A DNA stretch of 64,000 nt from Lapidilactobacillus dextrinicus DSM 20335 (GCF_001436095.1 NZ_AYYK01000001.1:62001-126000); one strand, 5' to 3'. Numbered from the stretch's first letter, positions 34,789 to 44,268 are shown. Numbers and translations are program-made. Notes: generated by a model from the letters alone, not told the origin.

Positions 34789-34838
34789 AGCGATTAGTAT
34801 TTATTTTTCACCACGGCAATGTGTAATATCGTAGACAC

Positions 34839-34886
34839 AAAAAAAGCGTCAACGTCGCTTTTTTAAGCAAACGTTGGCGCTTTTTG
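34839..34886 (-). terminator. Intrinsic terminator of leuS
   Basis: AAAAAGCGCCAACGT and ACGTTGACGCTTTTT pair with one mismatch on the minus strand around a loop with an internal hairpin. A T-run follows. Confidence 0.85.
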
Positions 34887-34893
34887 AGTAGTT

Positions 34894-37314
34894 TTACTTC
34901 ACAACAATGTTAACAATCTTGCCGGGAACGACAATGACTTTGACAATGTTCTTGCCTTCTGTAAATTTCAAGACATTTTCATCATTTAAAGCTAAATCTT
35001 GTAACGTGTCTTTATCAATATCTTTAGCAACTTGCAACTTAGCACGTAATTTACCATTAACTTGCACAATCACTTCAACGGTATCATCAACTAAGAATTT
35101 CTCATCGTAAGTTGGCCAAGCAGCATAAGTTAAGGTTTCAGCATGACCTAATTTTTCCCAAATTTCAGCCATCATATGTGGTGCAATTGGTGCTAATAAC
35201 TTCACGAACCCTTCAACATACTCAACTGGTAAAGCATCAACTTTATAAGCTTCGTTCACAAAGACCATTAATTGAGAAATACCAGTATTGAAATGCAATG
35301 CTTCAAAATCATCGGTCACTTTCTTAACTGTTTGGTTATAAATCTTATCAAGTCGATGATCATTGATAGTCGTAATGCGATCACGCAATTGATCTTCATC
35401 ATCGATAAATAAACGCCAAACCCGATCTAAGAAACGACGAGAGCCAGCTAAGCCATCCTCACTCCAAGCAATTGAAGCATCCAAAGGTCCCATGAACATT
35501 TCATAAACACGTAATGTATCAGCACCATATTGTTCAACTACTTCATCAGGATTAACCACGTTGCCTTTAGATTTCGACATCTTTTCGTGGTTGTTACCTA
35601 AAATCATCCCTTGATTGTATAATTTTTGGAATGGTTCTGGTGTAGGGACAACACCTAAATCATAAAGGAATTTGTGCCAGAAACGAGCATACAATAAGTG
35701 CAAGGTTGCATGTTCAGCACCACCGATATAAAGATCAACTGGTAACCAGTCTTTCAATTTATCAGGGTCAGCTATTTTTTCAGAATTATGAGGATCAATG
35801 AAACGTAAGTAGTACCATGATGAACCAGCCCATTGTGGCATTGTGTTCGTCTCACGGCGACCTTTACGACCGTTTTCATCCACAACATTAACCCAATCAG
35901 TCAAGTTAGCTAGTGGACTCTCACCAGTACCTGAAGGTTTAATATCATCAGTCTTTGGTAAGCGCAATGGTAATTGATCTTCAGGAACTAACGTCGTTTC
36001 GCCATCTTCCCAATGAATTACTGGGATTGGTTCGCCCCAATAACGTTGACGGCTAAATAACCAATCACGTAATTTATAATTTACTTTCTTAGTTCCGATT
36101 TGTTTTGCTTCTAACCATTCAATCATCTTGTTGATGGCTGCTTCTTTAGTCAAACCGTCTAAGAAATCAGAGTTGATATGTTTGCCATCGCCAGTAAAGG
36201 CTTCTTTTTCAATATTGCCGCCAGCTAAAACTGGTTTGATTGGCAAGTTAAATTTCTGAGCAAATTCGTAATCACGAGTGTCATGAGCGGGAACCGCCAT
36301 GATAGCACCGGTACCGTAGCTAACTAAAACGTAATCAGAAATCCAGATTGGTAACTTCTCACCGTTAGCTGGATTCATAACATAAGCGCCAGTAAAGACA
36401 CCTGTCTTATCCTTAGCTAAATCAGTTCGTTCCAAATCGCTCTTATGACTAATTTCTTCTTTATAAGCTGCAACTGCAGCTTGTTGTTCAGGCGTGGTGA
36501 TTTGATCAACTAAGTCATGTTCAGGTGCCATGACGATGTATGAAGCACCAAACAATGTATCAGGACGCGTTGTGAAAACAGGGAAGCTATGTTTTTGACC
36601 GTCAGTCCCAACAACGTCAAAATTAATTTCTGCACCTTCAGAACGACCAATCCAATTCCGTTGCATCTCTTTGATGTTTTCTGGCCAGTCAACTAAATCC
36701 AAGTCATCAATCAAACGTTGTGCGTAAGCAGTAATCTTCAACATCCACTGACGCATCGGCTTACGATAAACTGGGAAGCCGCCTCGTTCAGTCTTGCCGT
36801 CAATCACTTCTTCATTGGCCACAACGGTACCTAAATCAGGACTCCAGTTAACTGCAACTTCTGCTTCATAAGCGAGACCTTTTTTGTACATTTGTTCAAA
36901 AATCCATTGAGTCCACTTGTAATAATTAGGATCAGTCGTGTTAATTTCTCGATCCCAATCATAAGAGAAGCCCAAAGAATTAATTTGGCGTTTAAAATTA
37001 GCCACATTTTCAGCAGTAAACTTACCAGGCTCATGACCTGTTTGCAAAGCATATTGTTCGGCAGGTAAGCCAAAGGCATCCCAGCCCATTGGATGCAACA
37101 CATTATAACCTTGAGCCCGTTTCATCCGAGCGGTAATATCCGTAGCGGTATAACCTTCAGGATGGCCAACGTGTAAGCCTTGACCAGATGGGTATGGGAA
37201 CATATCCAAGGCATAGTAATTCTTTTTATTTTTGTCTTCTGTTGTCTTGAACTCATGATCTTGTTGCCAACGATGTTGCCATTTCTTCTCGACGACAGTG
37301 TGATTGTATGTCAT
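34894..37314 (-). CDS. leuS: Leucyl-tRNA synthetase
   Basis: This 806-residue class I synthetase charges tRNA-Leu. It carries the HIGH-type motif in [19 protein letters not shown] (about 39-57), a CP1 editing domain (about 220-410, with [19 protein letters not shown]), KMSKS in [16 protein letters not shown] (about 575), an anticodon-binding helical domain and a C-terminal ubiquitin-like domain ([11 protein letters not shown]). The length is normal for bacteria. ATG at 37314 follows GGAGG. A leucine T-box precedes it. Confidence 0.97.
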   Translation of the reverse strand: MTYNHTVVEKKWQHRWQQDHEFKTTEDKNKKNYYALDMFPYPSGQGLHVGHPEGYTATDITARMKRAQGYNVLHPMGWDAFGLPAEQYALQTGHEPGKFTAENVANFKRQINSLGFSYDWDREINTTDPNYYKWTQWIFEQMYKKGLAYEAEVAVNWSPDLGTVVANEEVIDGKTERGGFPVYRKPMRQWMLKITAYAQRLIDDLDLVDWPENIKEMQRNWIGRSEGAEINFDVVGTDGQKHSFPVFTTRPDTLFGASYIVMAPEHDLVDQITTPEQQAAVAAYKEEISHKSDLERTDLAKDKTGVFTGAYVMNPANGEKLPIWISDYVLVSYGTGAIMAVPAHDTRDYEFAQKFNLPIKPVLAGGNIEKEAFTGDGKHINSDFLDGLTKEAAINKMIEWLEAKQIGTKKVNYKLRDWLFSRQRYWGEPIPVIHWEDGETTLVPEDQLPLRLPKTDDIKPSGTGESPLANLTDWVNVVDENGRKGRRETNTMPQWAGSSWYYLRFIDPHNSEKIADPDKLKDWLPVDLYIGGAEHATLHLLYARFWHKFLYDLGVVPTPEPFQKLYNQGMILGNNHEKMSKSKGNVVNPDEVVEQYGADTLRVYEMFMGPLDASIAWSEDGLAGSRRFLDRVWRLFIDDEDQLRDRITTINDHRLDKIYNQTVKKVTDDFEALHFNTGISQLMVFVNEAYKVDALPVEYVEGFVKLLAPIAPHMMAEIWEKLGHAETLTYAAWPTYDEKFLVDDTVEVIVQVNGKLRAKLQVAKDIDKDTLQDLALNDENVLKFTEGKNIVKVIVVPGKIVNIVVK

Positions 37315-37340
37315 GTTACTACCTCCATATTTTTGTAACT

Positions 37341-37552
37341 AAAAAGCGTCCTATAAGCATATGCTCATAGGACGCGCGACCGTGGTACCACCTAGATTTG
37401 GAATAAACCCTCTAAACCATTAACGCTGGCACACGCTCGACTCTACTCATTTCAAGTTAAGATCCGCTGGACGAGTTCACAATAGTTTTAGATGGATTCG
37501 CACTAAACATCCACTCTCTGAACTAAAAACTGATTGCTACTAATTCCAGTAA
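37341..37552 (-). promoter_or_regulatory. Leucine T-box leader of leuS
   Basis: On the minus strand, the AGAGAG stem I region is followed by specifier codon CTC (37475-37473, in GAACTCGTCC), then the T-box sequence AGGTGGTACCACGG (37393-37380) and the terminator stem GCGTCCTAT/ATAGGACGC with T-run (37375-37341). Uncharged tRNA-Leu(GAG) would stabilise the antiterminator and allow leuS transcription. It ends 27 bp before the leuS start. Confidence 0.93.
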
Positions 37553-37565
37553 GATTATGACTTCT

Positions 37566-37595
37566 AATATACACCAGGTCACCTTGAAAAATCAA
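37566..37595 (-). promoter_or_regulatory. Promoter of the leuS T-box transcript
   Basis: TTGATT (37595-37590) and TATATT (37571-37566) are 18 bp apart on the minus strand and lie just upstream of T-box stem I. Confidence 0.6.
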
Positions 37596-37766
37596 GCCAC
37601 GGCTAACATTCTCAATTAAAAAGCGAACTGACTCATTTAAATGCTGAACTGTTTTAAAAAATCGTCTAATTTTTGCAGCGCCGTCACAATATCGTTACGA
37701 TTTATTCACAATTGTTCGCTATCTTTTTAATCATTGATTAAGACTGATTAAAGGGATGAAGGTCAC

Positions 37767-38669
37767 TTGCGACATCGACAAAAACGATTACTATTTTTAA
37801 CCACGACGATGATGATATTCACAATATTCATTTATCATCATCAAACACAAGCAACAAGTATCAGTAACGCCGCCAGCTCTTCAAGTACGATTAAAGCAAC
37901 GGTTTCCAAATTAACCAGCACTAAATCGACCACCGCGACTAAAAAAGCCACGCAATTAAAAATAGCTTGGCAAAAAATTATGGCGACCACTGATAGTCGC
38001 GTTGAAATCGCCGTTTACGACAAAAATACTAATCAAACGTATCAATTGGCCAACGTTAGCGCCACAACCGCCATTAAAACAGCTAGTATTGTCAAAGTTA
38101 GTGTTTTAACCGAGTTGTTAAAACAAAACATGACAGGCGATTTAACGTTAACGAGTACCGATGAAGCTTACGCTAAGCAAATGATTACCGAAAGCAATAA
38201 TGACGCCACAACTTATTTATTAAGTCAACGGTTAGGCGGCTATACGGCAACTCAAGCCGTTTTTGATGATTTACATATGACCCATTCAACAGCCAATACG
38301 GATGCATGGGGTTACGCGACTACCACTGCAGCTGACCAGCTTAAATTATTAAATACAATTTATTATCATGCTAACCATTATTTAGCAACGAATTCGCGTA
38401 CCTATGCTAAAAATCTAATGGCCAGCGTAGATGCCAGCCAAGATTGGGGCATTTCCGCTGGCGCAACTAGTTATCAAGTAAAAAATGGTTGGTTAAACGA
38501 TACTGATGGCACTTGGATTATCAATAGTATCGGCCATATTTCTGCGACAACTGATCGTGACGCTGATTACACCATTGCTATTCTCACCGATCAAAACAAC
38601 AGTGAAAGTTCTGGTATTGCACTCGTTGAAAAATTGGCTCAAGCAACTAACACCATTTTAAATGATTGA
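37767..38669 (+). CDS. Secreted beta-lactamase-like serine hydrolase
   Basis: This 300-residue protein has an N-terminal basic segment and hydrophobic helix (RLLFLTTTMMIFTIFIY) as signal peptide or anchor, a Ser/Thr-rich linker to about residue 62, then a class A beta-lactamase-like domain. Ser107 and Lys110 lie in TASIVKVSVL, SNN at 143-145 stands for SDN, and KNG at 239-241 stands for KTG. It may be a DD-peptidase-type or other wall hydrolase; the family often lacks lactamase activity. TTG at 37767 follows AAGGGATGAAGG. The domain is a close paralogue of the C-terminal domain encoded at 40200-40916. Confidence 0.82.
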   Translation: MRHRQKRLLFLTTTMMIFTIFIYHHQTQATSISNAASSSSTIKATVSKLTSTKSTTATKKATQLKIAWQKIMATTDSRVEIAVYDKNTNQTYQLANVSATTAIKTASIVKVSVLTELLKQNMTGDLTLTSTDEAYAKQMITESNNDATTYLLSQRLGGYTATQAVFDDLHMTHSTANTDAWGYATTTAADQLKLLNTIYYHANHYLATNSRTYAKNLMASVDASQDWGISAGATSYQVKNGWLNDTDGTWIINSIGHISATTDRDADYTIAILTDQNNSESSGIALVEKLAQATNTILND

Positions 38670-38777
38670 TAAGTAACCACCATTGATAGCTTTAAGTTCA
38701 TTAACAATCCTGATGCCACTGAATGCCATACTTTATTAACCAAATAACAGTTGATGAGTCGATGATATTAGTAATAT

Positions 38778-38793
38778 GTTACACAAATGTAAC
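38778..38793. other. Inverted repeat upstream of the fusion gene
   Basis: GTTACA and TGTAAC are separated by CAAA, about 80 bp before the start of the fusion gene and upstream of a TATACT box at 38836-38841. It could be an operator. Confidence 0.35.
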
Positions 38794-38873
38794 ATAAATG
38801 CTCATGATGTCTGAGAAATATTCACAATAATTGTTTATACTATCATTAGAAGTTTATTGACGGTGGTGGCATA

Positions 38874-40916
38874 ATGACGAAGTTACAGCGGCTAGATTGG
38901 GGTATCCTTATCTTTCTCGGTTTATTATTGAATTACATTCTGACAGGTAACATCTTTTCTGGTTCTATTGTTGCGGTTAATCTTATTCTGGTTTATAGCG
39001 GTTATTTAATTACGTCTATTTTGATTGAACAAACCCTTGAGCCGACTAAGTTTAATTTTGGTTATTTACTTCATAATCTTTTTAAATATTTTATTCTCCC
39101 CATTATCTGCATTAGTCTTTCAATTATTCCGATAGCGCTTTTGTTTGCCCATAATTTATTAAATGAATTACCAAAGCAAATCATTGCCGCATTTGGTTTC
39201 TCGAATAATTACTTTGAGCTAACCAATGCTACCAGCACTCACTTCATTAATGCTCACGATGCTTTTTTTCAGACTTGGTTTGTCGCAATTATCGCTCAAT
39301 TCTATCTTGGCTGGTTCTTAATTAGTACGATTATTAAGAAGTTGATTCGTCATTCACAGCGTCCTCTTCAACAAATGCGTTTCATCACTTATTTAATAGG
39401 TTTGAGCGGTGCAGTCGTCGGTTTAGTTGTGCTAATTAGCGATGTCTTTAATCAAATAAGTTATGCGCAACTTTACTTTTCAAGTCTAACCTACATCCTA
39501 CCTTTATCAATTGGCAGTATGCTCGGCAGCCTTTATGGTTGGCAACACGTGCCTCATCATTTCGAAACTATTGCTCAAACAGCTACCAAAAAACAAACCC
39601 TACTTTTGCTCCTAGGAAGCAGCGGCGGCTTGTTGTTAATTAGTCGTTACTTCACGATTAATCATTATTGGCAATTTTTATTAATCAATCTACTAGGTTG
39701 TGCTTTAAGCGTGTTAGTTATTCGCGGTATTAAAATCTTACGCAGCCAACAAGATACCGAAGCACCTGAAAAATATATCTATTCGAGTTATTTATTTTAT
39801 CTAGCACTCTGGCCCGCTTACTTAATCTTTGCCGCTCATTTAAAACTTAGTACCAGTTTAATTGCCGCAACTATTTGTGCAGCGCTTTTCAGTTTCGGTT
39901 ACCAAATTCTATATCAGAACTGCTTGGCCTTCTTCAATTCATTCAAACAGCAAACTCGGGTCCAATTAAGCTGGGCCATGGTCACTGTTATCTTCTTAAC
40001 TTCAGCCTTTACGTTACTGAGTAGCACTAACAACGTTAATGGTGCGACGCCGCAAGCGCTGGCGTTAACCCCAACCTCAGTCAGTCAAACTAAAGTTACC
40101 AATTCGTCCACTTCTTCAAACACCAGTCAGTCACATCAAACAACGGCAACTAAAAAAGTCCCAACTACCCCAAATCCAGAAAAAATCGCCTCCCAACTGC
40201 AAAATGCTTGGCAAAAAATCTTGAACCAGACCAATAGTCACGTTGAAATTGCTGTTTACAATCAGCAAACTCACCAAACTTATCATTTGGCAAATATCGC
40301 CGAAACAACAGCTATGCCTACCGCTAGTATTGTTAAAGTCAGTGTACTAAGTGCTTTATTAAAACAAAATATGCAAGGTGACCTGACACTAAGCGCTGCT
40401 GATAAAGATTACGCGCAAAAAATGATCACACTTAGTGATAATACCAGTACAACTTACTTATTGAGCCAACGCTTAGGTAGCTATACCGCTACCCAATCTG
40501 TCTTTAATGCTTTAAAAATGGCCAACACAACCGCCAATCAAGAAGCCTGGGGCGAAACAACGACCACAGCACTTGATCAGTTAAAACTTTTAAACGCGAT
40601 TTACTATAATGATCAACATTATCTTGATCAAGAGGCCCGCACTTATGCGCAACAATTAATAAGTAACGTTGACGCGAGCCAAGACTGGGGTGTTTCAGCA
40701 GGTTCATCTGAATATCAAGTAAAAAATGGTTGGTTAGATGAAAGTGACGGTTCTTGGATTGTTAATAGTATTGGTCATATCTCGGCAATTCAAACCGAAA
40801 AAGTCGATTACACGGTGGCAATTTTAACAAATCAAAATGCTAGTGAAGCCACTGGTATTACTTTAATTGAGCAGCTCGCTCAAGCAACTAATTCTATTTT
40901 AGGCGCCAACCACTAA
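38874..40916 (+). CDS. Fusion of a degenerate acyltransferase-3 membrane domain with a beta-lactamase-like domain
   Basis: This is a 680-residue protein. Residues 1-385 form about ten helices arranged like the OatA/OafA membrane domain. GNIFSGSIVAVNLILVYSGY matches the pattern GGFxGVDxFFVLSGYLIT, and FGFSNNYF and AQFYLGWFLI fall where OatA has its loop and Glu-Gln-Phe-Tyr motif. The family's Arg and His near the start are lost (LDWGILIFLGLLLNY). A Ser/Thr linker at 390-432 leads to a serine hydrolase domain with Ser485/Lys488 (SIVK), SDN 521-523 and KNG 617-619. In OatA the C-terminal domain is an SGNH esterase instead. The start has only a weak GGTGG site. Confidence 0.8.
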   Translation: MTKLQRLDWGILIFLGLLLNYILTGNIFSGSIVAVNLILVYSGYLITSILIEQTLEPTKFNFGYLLHNLFKYFILPIICISLSIIPIALLFAHNLLNELPKQIIAAFGFSNNYFELTNATSTHFINAHDAFFQTWFVAIIAQFYLGWFLISTIIKKLIRHSQRPLQQMRFITYLIGLSGAVVGLVVLISDVFNQISYAQLYFSSLTYILPLSIGSMLGSLYGWQHVPHHFETIAQTATKKQTLLLLLGSSGGLLLISRYFTINHYWQFLLINLLGCALSVLVIRGIKILRSQQDTEAPEKYIYSSYLFYLALWPAYLIFAAHLKLSTSLIAATICAALFSFGYQILYQNCLAFFNSFKQQTRVQLSWAMVTVIFLTSAFTLLSSTNNVNGATPQALALTPTSVSQTKVTNSSTSSNTSQSHQTTATKKVPTTPNPEKIASQLQNAWQKILNQTNSHVEIAVYNQQTHQTYHLANIAETTAMPTASIVKVSVLSALLKQNMQGDLTLSAADKDYAQKMITLSDNTSTTYLLSQRLGSYTATQSVFNALKMANTTANQEAWGETTTTALDQLKLLNAIYYNDQHYLDQEARTYAQQLISNVDASQDWGVSAGSSEYQVKNGWLDESDGSWIVNSIGHISAIQTEKVDYTVAILTNQNASEATGITLIEQLAQATNSILGANH

Positions 40917-40924
40917 ATCAACTT

Positions 40925-40967
40925 AAAATAACTTAGAACAATAGAAATTGTTCTAAGTTATTTTTAT
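40925..40967 (+). terminator. Intrinsic terminator of the fusion gene
   Basis: AATAACTTAGAACAAT and ATTGTTCTAAGTTATT form a 16-bp perfect stem with an AGAA loop and a T-run. Confidence 0.9.
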
Positions 40968-41005
40968 AGCTAAAAAAGACACCTCTGCCTCGGGCAGATG
41001 CCCGA

Positions 41006-41034
41006 TTGCATTCAATATCGATTATCGTTATGCT
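41006..41034 (+). promoter_or_regulatory. Promoter of the ABC transporter pair
   Basis: TTGCAT (41006-41011), a 17-bp spacer and TATGCT (41029-41034). Just upstream, TCTGCC and GGCAGA can form a small hairpin that might be an operator. Confidence 0.6.
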
Positions 41035-41074
41035 AGTAACCATAGTTTCAAATACATATTAAGGGAGTTTCGTT

Positions 41075-41980
41075 ATGGCAGATTTACTTAACGTTGTCGA
41101 TTTAGATAAATCGTTTGGTAAGCAACAAGTGTTACATGGTGTTAGTTTTTCCGTTGCGACTGGTCATATTGTCGGGCTAGTCGGACCGAATGGCGCTGGC
41201 AAAAGTACGATCATGAAGTCAATTCTTGGATTAATTCCAACAGATGGTGGCAAGATTACGATCGCAGATGATCCGGTTTCCATTACAAGTCATCAAGAAT
41301 TAGACCAAGTTGGGGCCTTGATTGAATATCCGGGCATTTATCCTTTCCTCACTGGGAAACAACATCTCCAATTATTCGCTAATCATAAGAATCGTCAGGC
41401 CAATATTGAACAAGTTGTGAACGCCTTAGGCATGCAACGATATATTAATCAACGGGCTAAACAATATTCGTTAGGTATGAAGCAAAAATTAGGAATTGCC
41501 CAAGCGTTGGTTAATCATCCCCGCTTGGTTATTTTAGATGAACCGATGAATGGCTTAGATCCGCAAGCTGTTAAAAACTTACGAGACTATATTCGTCAAT
41601 TAGCCGACGAAGGAACGAGCTTTTTAATCTCTAGTCATATTCTTAGTGAATTAGAAAAATTAGCTGACGATATTTTAATTTTAGATCACGGCCAAATTGT
41701 GCGCCAAAGTAGCATGAACGAATTAGTTCAATCAGGTGGTACGTCTTATATCATTCGCACCAATAAAGATACCCAAGCAAAGGAAGTTTTAACCAATGCG
41801 GGGATTAACTTATTACCAAATCAAGCGATTATGATTGCTCAAGAACGCCTTAATTCACTTGATGAAGTTTTGCGTTTATTAATTGCGGCCAATATTAGTA
41901 TTGTTGATGTTAATAAAGTTCAACATGACTTAGAAGAATCATTCTTAGACATGGTTAATGCTGATAAGGAGGCTAAATAA
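41075..41980 (+). CDS. ABC transporter ATP-binding protein (BcrA-like)
   Basis: This is a 301-residue ATPase. Walker A is GPNGAGKST (about 37-45), the Q-loop lies near ALIEYPGIYPF, the signature is YSLGMKQKLGIAQAL, Walker B LVILDEPMNGLD and the H-loop SSHILSELEK. A C-terminal DUF4162-like region follows residue 220. It groups by pattern with drug or bacteriocin-export ATPases, but the substrate is unknown. ATG at 41075 follows AAGGGAG. The permease gene begins right after its stop codon. Confidence 0.9.
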   Translation: MADLLNVVDLDKSFGKQQVLHGVSFSVATGHIVGLVGPNGAGKSTIMKSILGLIPTDGGKITIADDPVSITSHQELDQVGALIEYPGIYPFLTGKQHLQLFANHKNRQANIEQVVNALGMQRYINQRAKQYSLGMKQKLGIAQALVNHPRLVILDEPMNGLDPQAVKNLRDYIRQLADEGTSFLISSHILSELEKLADDILILDHGQIVRQSSMNELVQSGGTSYIIRTNKDTQAKEVLTNAGINLLPNQAIMIAQERLNSLDEVLRLLIAANISIVDVNKVQHDLEESFLDMVNADKEAK

Positions 41981-41981
41981 C

Positions 41982-42749
41982 ATGGGCACACTCATTAAAC
42001 AAGAATTATATAAATTGGTTCATAAACGCGGAACTTGGTTAGCTCTCGCCTTTATGGTGCTGACCCAAATTGGCTTTGCCATTATTGGTAAGTTTAATCC
42101 GGAAATTCTTCCTATTGATTCATTGATCGCCAGTAATTATATTGGCGGTGCTTTAATTATTTTTATTATGATTGCTAGTACTGCAACGATTATCTCAATG
42201 GAATTTCAATATGGGACGATTAAACAACTGCTCTATCGTCAATACTATCGCAGCCAAATTTTTATCAGCAAAATTATTGTGCTCCTACTTCAATTCTTGG
42301 TTTTACAAGTCGTGGCAACCTTAATGACTTTTATTCTAACTTTCATTTTAAAACCGGATTTTCATTGGCAAGCGCCTTTTGGTCATCAAACATTTATTAA
42401 ACAGTATTTCTTATCCATGGGTGGTAACTGGTTGGTTACCTTATTACTGCTTAGTTTTGTCTTATTGTTAGCGACTTGGTTTAAAACCAATGCCGCTGCC
42501 ATTGTTAGTGGTTTTGTTGGTTACTTCATCGTCCAAATTGCTTCAAGCTTACTGATTTTATTAATTGGTCGTTGGGAATGGCTTAAGTGGAATCCTTTAA
42601 CAATGCTCTTAGTCCAAGCACAGATTAATTCACCAGATATGAGCAAAGTCACCATGCTAAGCACCTCGACGATGGTTGCTGGTGCCTTAATTTATACCGT
42701 TATTTTTACCGTTATTGCTTACTTTAGCTTCAGAAAGCACAGTGTTTAG
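41982..42749 (+). CDS. ABC transporter permease (ABC-2 type)
   Basis: This 255-residue protein has six hydrophobic segments, at about 17-37, 58-80, 105-130, 150-170, 180-205 and 228-248. MGTLIKQELYKLVHKRGTWL is the cytoplasmic start typical of ABC-2 permeases. ATG at 41982 follows AAGGAGG at 41965-41971; an ATG at 41958 in the same frame lies before this site. It pairs with the ATPase immediately upstream. It ends in a strong hairpin terminator. Confidence 0.88.
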   Translation: MGTLIKQELYKLVHKRGTWLALAFMVLTQIGFAIIGKFNPEILPIDSLIASNYIGGALIIFIMIASTATIISMEFQYGTIKQLLYRQYYRSQIFISKIIVLLLQFLVLQVVATLMTFILTFILKPDFHWQAPFGHQTFIKQYFLSMGGNWLVTLLLLSFVLLLATWFKTNAAAIVSGFVGYFIVQIASSLLILLIGRWEWLKWNPLTMLLVQAQINSPDMSKVTMLSTSTMVAGALIYTVIFTVIAYFSFRKHSV

Positions 42750-42762
42750 CGCCAACTACAGC

Positions 42763-42799
42763 AAAAAGCGGCGAACAAATTTTGTTCGCCGCTTTTTTA
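42763..42799. terminator. Bidirectional intrinsic terminator
   Basis: AAAAAGCGGCGAACAAA and TTTGTTCGCCGCTTTTT form a 17-bp stem with a minimal loop, serving the ABC pair and the convergent small gene. Confidence 0.92.
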
Positions 42800-43027
42800 T
42801 TAGTCTTCAAAGAACTGTCCTAAATTAATGCGAATAAATCGCCAGACTTCGGGATTTCGAGGGTTAAATGCTGCTGGTAAGAAACGTTTAATATCGTATT
42901 GGATGAATTGCTCGTTAACCCGCCACCATTCTGCTTCATCTTCAGCATCTTGAAACGTATTCAAGTAATAGGGATCATCAATCGCGAGTAGTGCCGCATG
43001 AAGTGTTGCTTGCTGCTGTTCTGTCAT
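42800..43027 (-). CDS. Small hypothetical protein
   Basis: This 75-residue acidic protein begins MTEQQQATLHAALLAIDDPY and contains DAEDEAEWWRVNEQFIQYD. I do not recognise it and see no membrane segment. ATG at 43027 is 7 bases after AGGAG. An in-frame start 17 codons upstream would sit in the region with no ribosome binding site. It stands alone, ending at the shared terminator. Confidence 0.7.
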   Translation of the reverse strand: MTEQQQATLHAALLAIDDPYYLNTFQDAEDEAEWWRVNEQFIQYDIKRFLPAAFNPRNPEVWRFIRINLGQFFED

Positions 43028-43112
43028 TATTTCACTCCTATTTTTTATGCCTAATAAGATCTTGTCATATTTTATCATTCATTGCTAATCTAACCGACTA
43101 AAACGATCTCAA

Positions 43113-43141
43113 TTGAACTAAAAGCGTATTTTTGATATACT
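43113..43141 (+). promoter_or_regulatory. Promoter of the cation antiporter leader
   Basis: TTGAAC (43113-43118), a 17-bp spacer, and TATACT (43136-43141). Transcription would begin near 43148, leaving a leader of about 115 nt before the antiporter start. Confidence 0.65.
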
Positions 43142-43180
43142 ATTTAAGTATTTTATTTAATTTAATAGTTAAAACGGTTG

Positions 43181-43245
43181 AGCGTATGCTTCAAGGTTTA
43201 GTTTTCTCGAGGGCGGAGAAAACAACTTGTCGCGTGCGCTTTTTT
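43181..43245 (+). terminator. Long hairpin terminator within the antiporter leader
   Basis: AGCGTATGC (43181-43189) pairs along its length with GCGTGCGCT (43232-43240), with two wobbles. Inside, CAAG/CTTG and GTTTTCTC/GAGAAAAC extend the stem to a GAGGGCG-type loop. Six Ts follow at 43240-43245. The promoter lies upstream and the gene start (43263) 18 nt downstream, so this hairpin should attenuate the gene or end a small RNA of about 95 nt. It is not a riboswitch class that I recognise. Confidence 0.75.
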
Positions 43246-43262
43246 GTATGATTGGAGATATT

Positions 43263-44258
43263 ATGGAAACCTTATTTGCACAATTACCGCTATTTTTACT
43301 GATTTTAATCTTCGTTGTGTCCTTAATAGGTCTGACCAAATCGGCAGACCTATTAGTTGAAAACGCCGTTGAGATTGCTGAAGCAATTGGTATCCCGGAA
43401 TTAATTATCGGCGCCACTATTGTATCTCTGGGTACAACTTTACCAGAAGTGGCTACCTCAATTACTTCTATCATTAACGGTTCTGCCGAACTCGCTTTAG
43501 GTAATGCTGTCGGTTCAATCGTCACTAATATGACGTTAGTGTTAGGTGTTGGTGCGCTAGCCGGGTTATTACCAGTGGCGCAAAGTGTCGCCAAAAACTT
43601 TTCAATTTTCTTTGGCTTTTCATTATTACTCATCCTTGCTAGTTTTAATCAAATACCGACTAAATTTCCAATGGCAGCTGGTAATATTCCCAACATTATC
43701 GGTTGGATTTTTCTAATTGCTTTGCCTGTTTATCTAATGATTTCTTTTCGTAAAAGTAAATCCACCACTAAAATTTCGACAGAAACTGCTAGACCCCACC
43801 AATCTTTAACTAAACCTATTCTGTTAATTTTTCTGGCCGCCTTATTAGTCGCCTTTTTTGCTTCAACTTTGGTTGGTTCCGTTAAAACAGGCGCCCGTTT
43901 ACTAGGTGTCCCGGAAACAATTATTGGTGCCACCATTGTTGCTTTAGGAACAAGTTTGCCAGAACTGACCACTATTTTTTCCGCAGCTAAAAAAGGTTAT
44001 GGTGCACTGGCCGTTGGTAATGTGTTAGGCGCTAATATTTTAAACCTTTTATTAGTTTTAGGACTGTCAATTGCGATTAATCCTGGTGGTATGCCAGTAC
44101 CAGCCGTTTACTTCAACCAAATTTTTCCAATTATGTTATTAACTTTAATCACCTTGGCAATTTTTATTTACAATTCAAAAATTAAAGTTATCAGTCGTAA
44201 GGAAGGTATTTGGTTATTATTCATTTATCTTGTCTACTTAATATTAAATACCCATTAA
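43263..44258 (+). CDS. Ca2+/Na+ antiporter-family cation exchanger
   Basis: This 331-residue CaCA superfamily protein has about ten helices. The two alpha repeats are visible as GATIVSLGTTLPEVATSITS (about 49-68) and GATIVALGTSLPELTTIFS (about 222-240), which hold the acidic residues for the ion. A hydrophilic loop, RKSKSTTKISTETARPH, separates the halves. Exchange of Ca2+ for Na+ or H+ is the family role. ATG at 43263 follows TTGGAGA. An upstream start at 43227 would lie in the leader terminator hairpin. Confidence 0.9.
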   Translation: METLFAQLPLFLLILIFVVSLIGLTKSADLLVENAVEIAEAIGIPELIIGATIVSLGTTLPEVATSITSIINGSAELALGNAVGSIVTNMTLVLGVGALAGLLPVAQSVAKNFSIFFGFSLLLILASFNQIPTKFPMAAGNIPNIIGWIFLIALPVYLMISFRKSKSTTKISTETARPHQSLTKPILLIFLAALLVAFFASTLVGSVKTGARLLGVPETIIGATIVALGTSLPELTTIFSAAKKGYGALAVGNVLGANILNLLLVLGLSIAINPGGMPVPAVYFNQIFPIMLLTLITLAIFIYNSKIKVISRKEGIWLLFIYLVYLILNTH

Positions 44259-44268
44259 TAGCCCCACT

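Noticed and set aside
34441-34830. Copy B of the element as an insertion sequence or part of a tRNA/T-box
   Set aside because: There is no transposase frame, no T-box sequence and no cloverleaf. Its similarity is only to copy A.
43169-43633. 154-codon minus-strand frame opposite the antiporter gene
   Set aside because: It is the complement of a clear CaCA exchanger gene and of its leader hairpin. The composition is a shadow.
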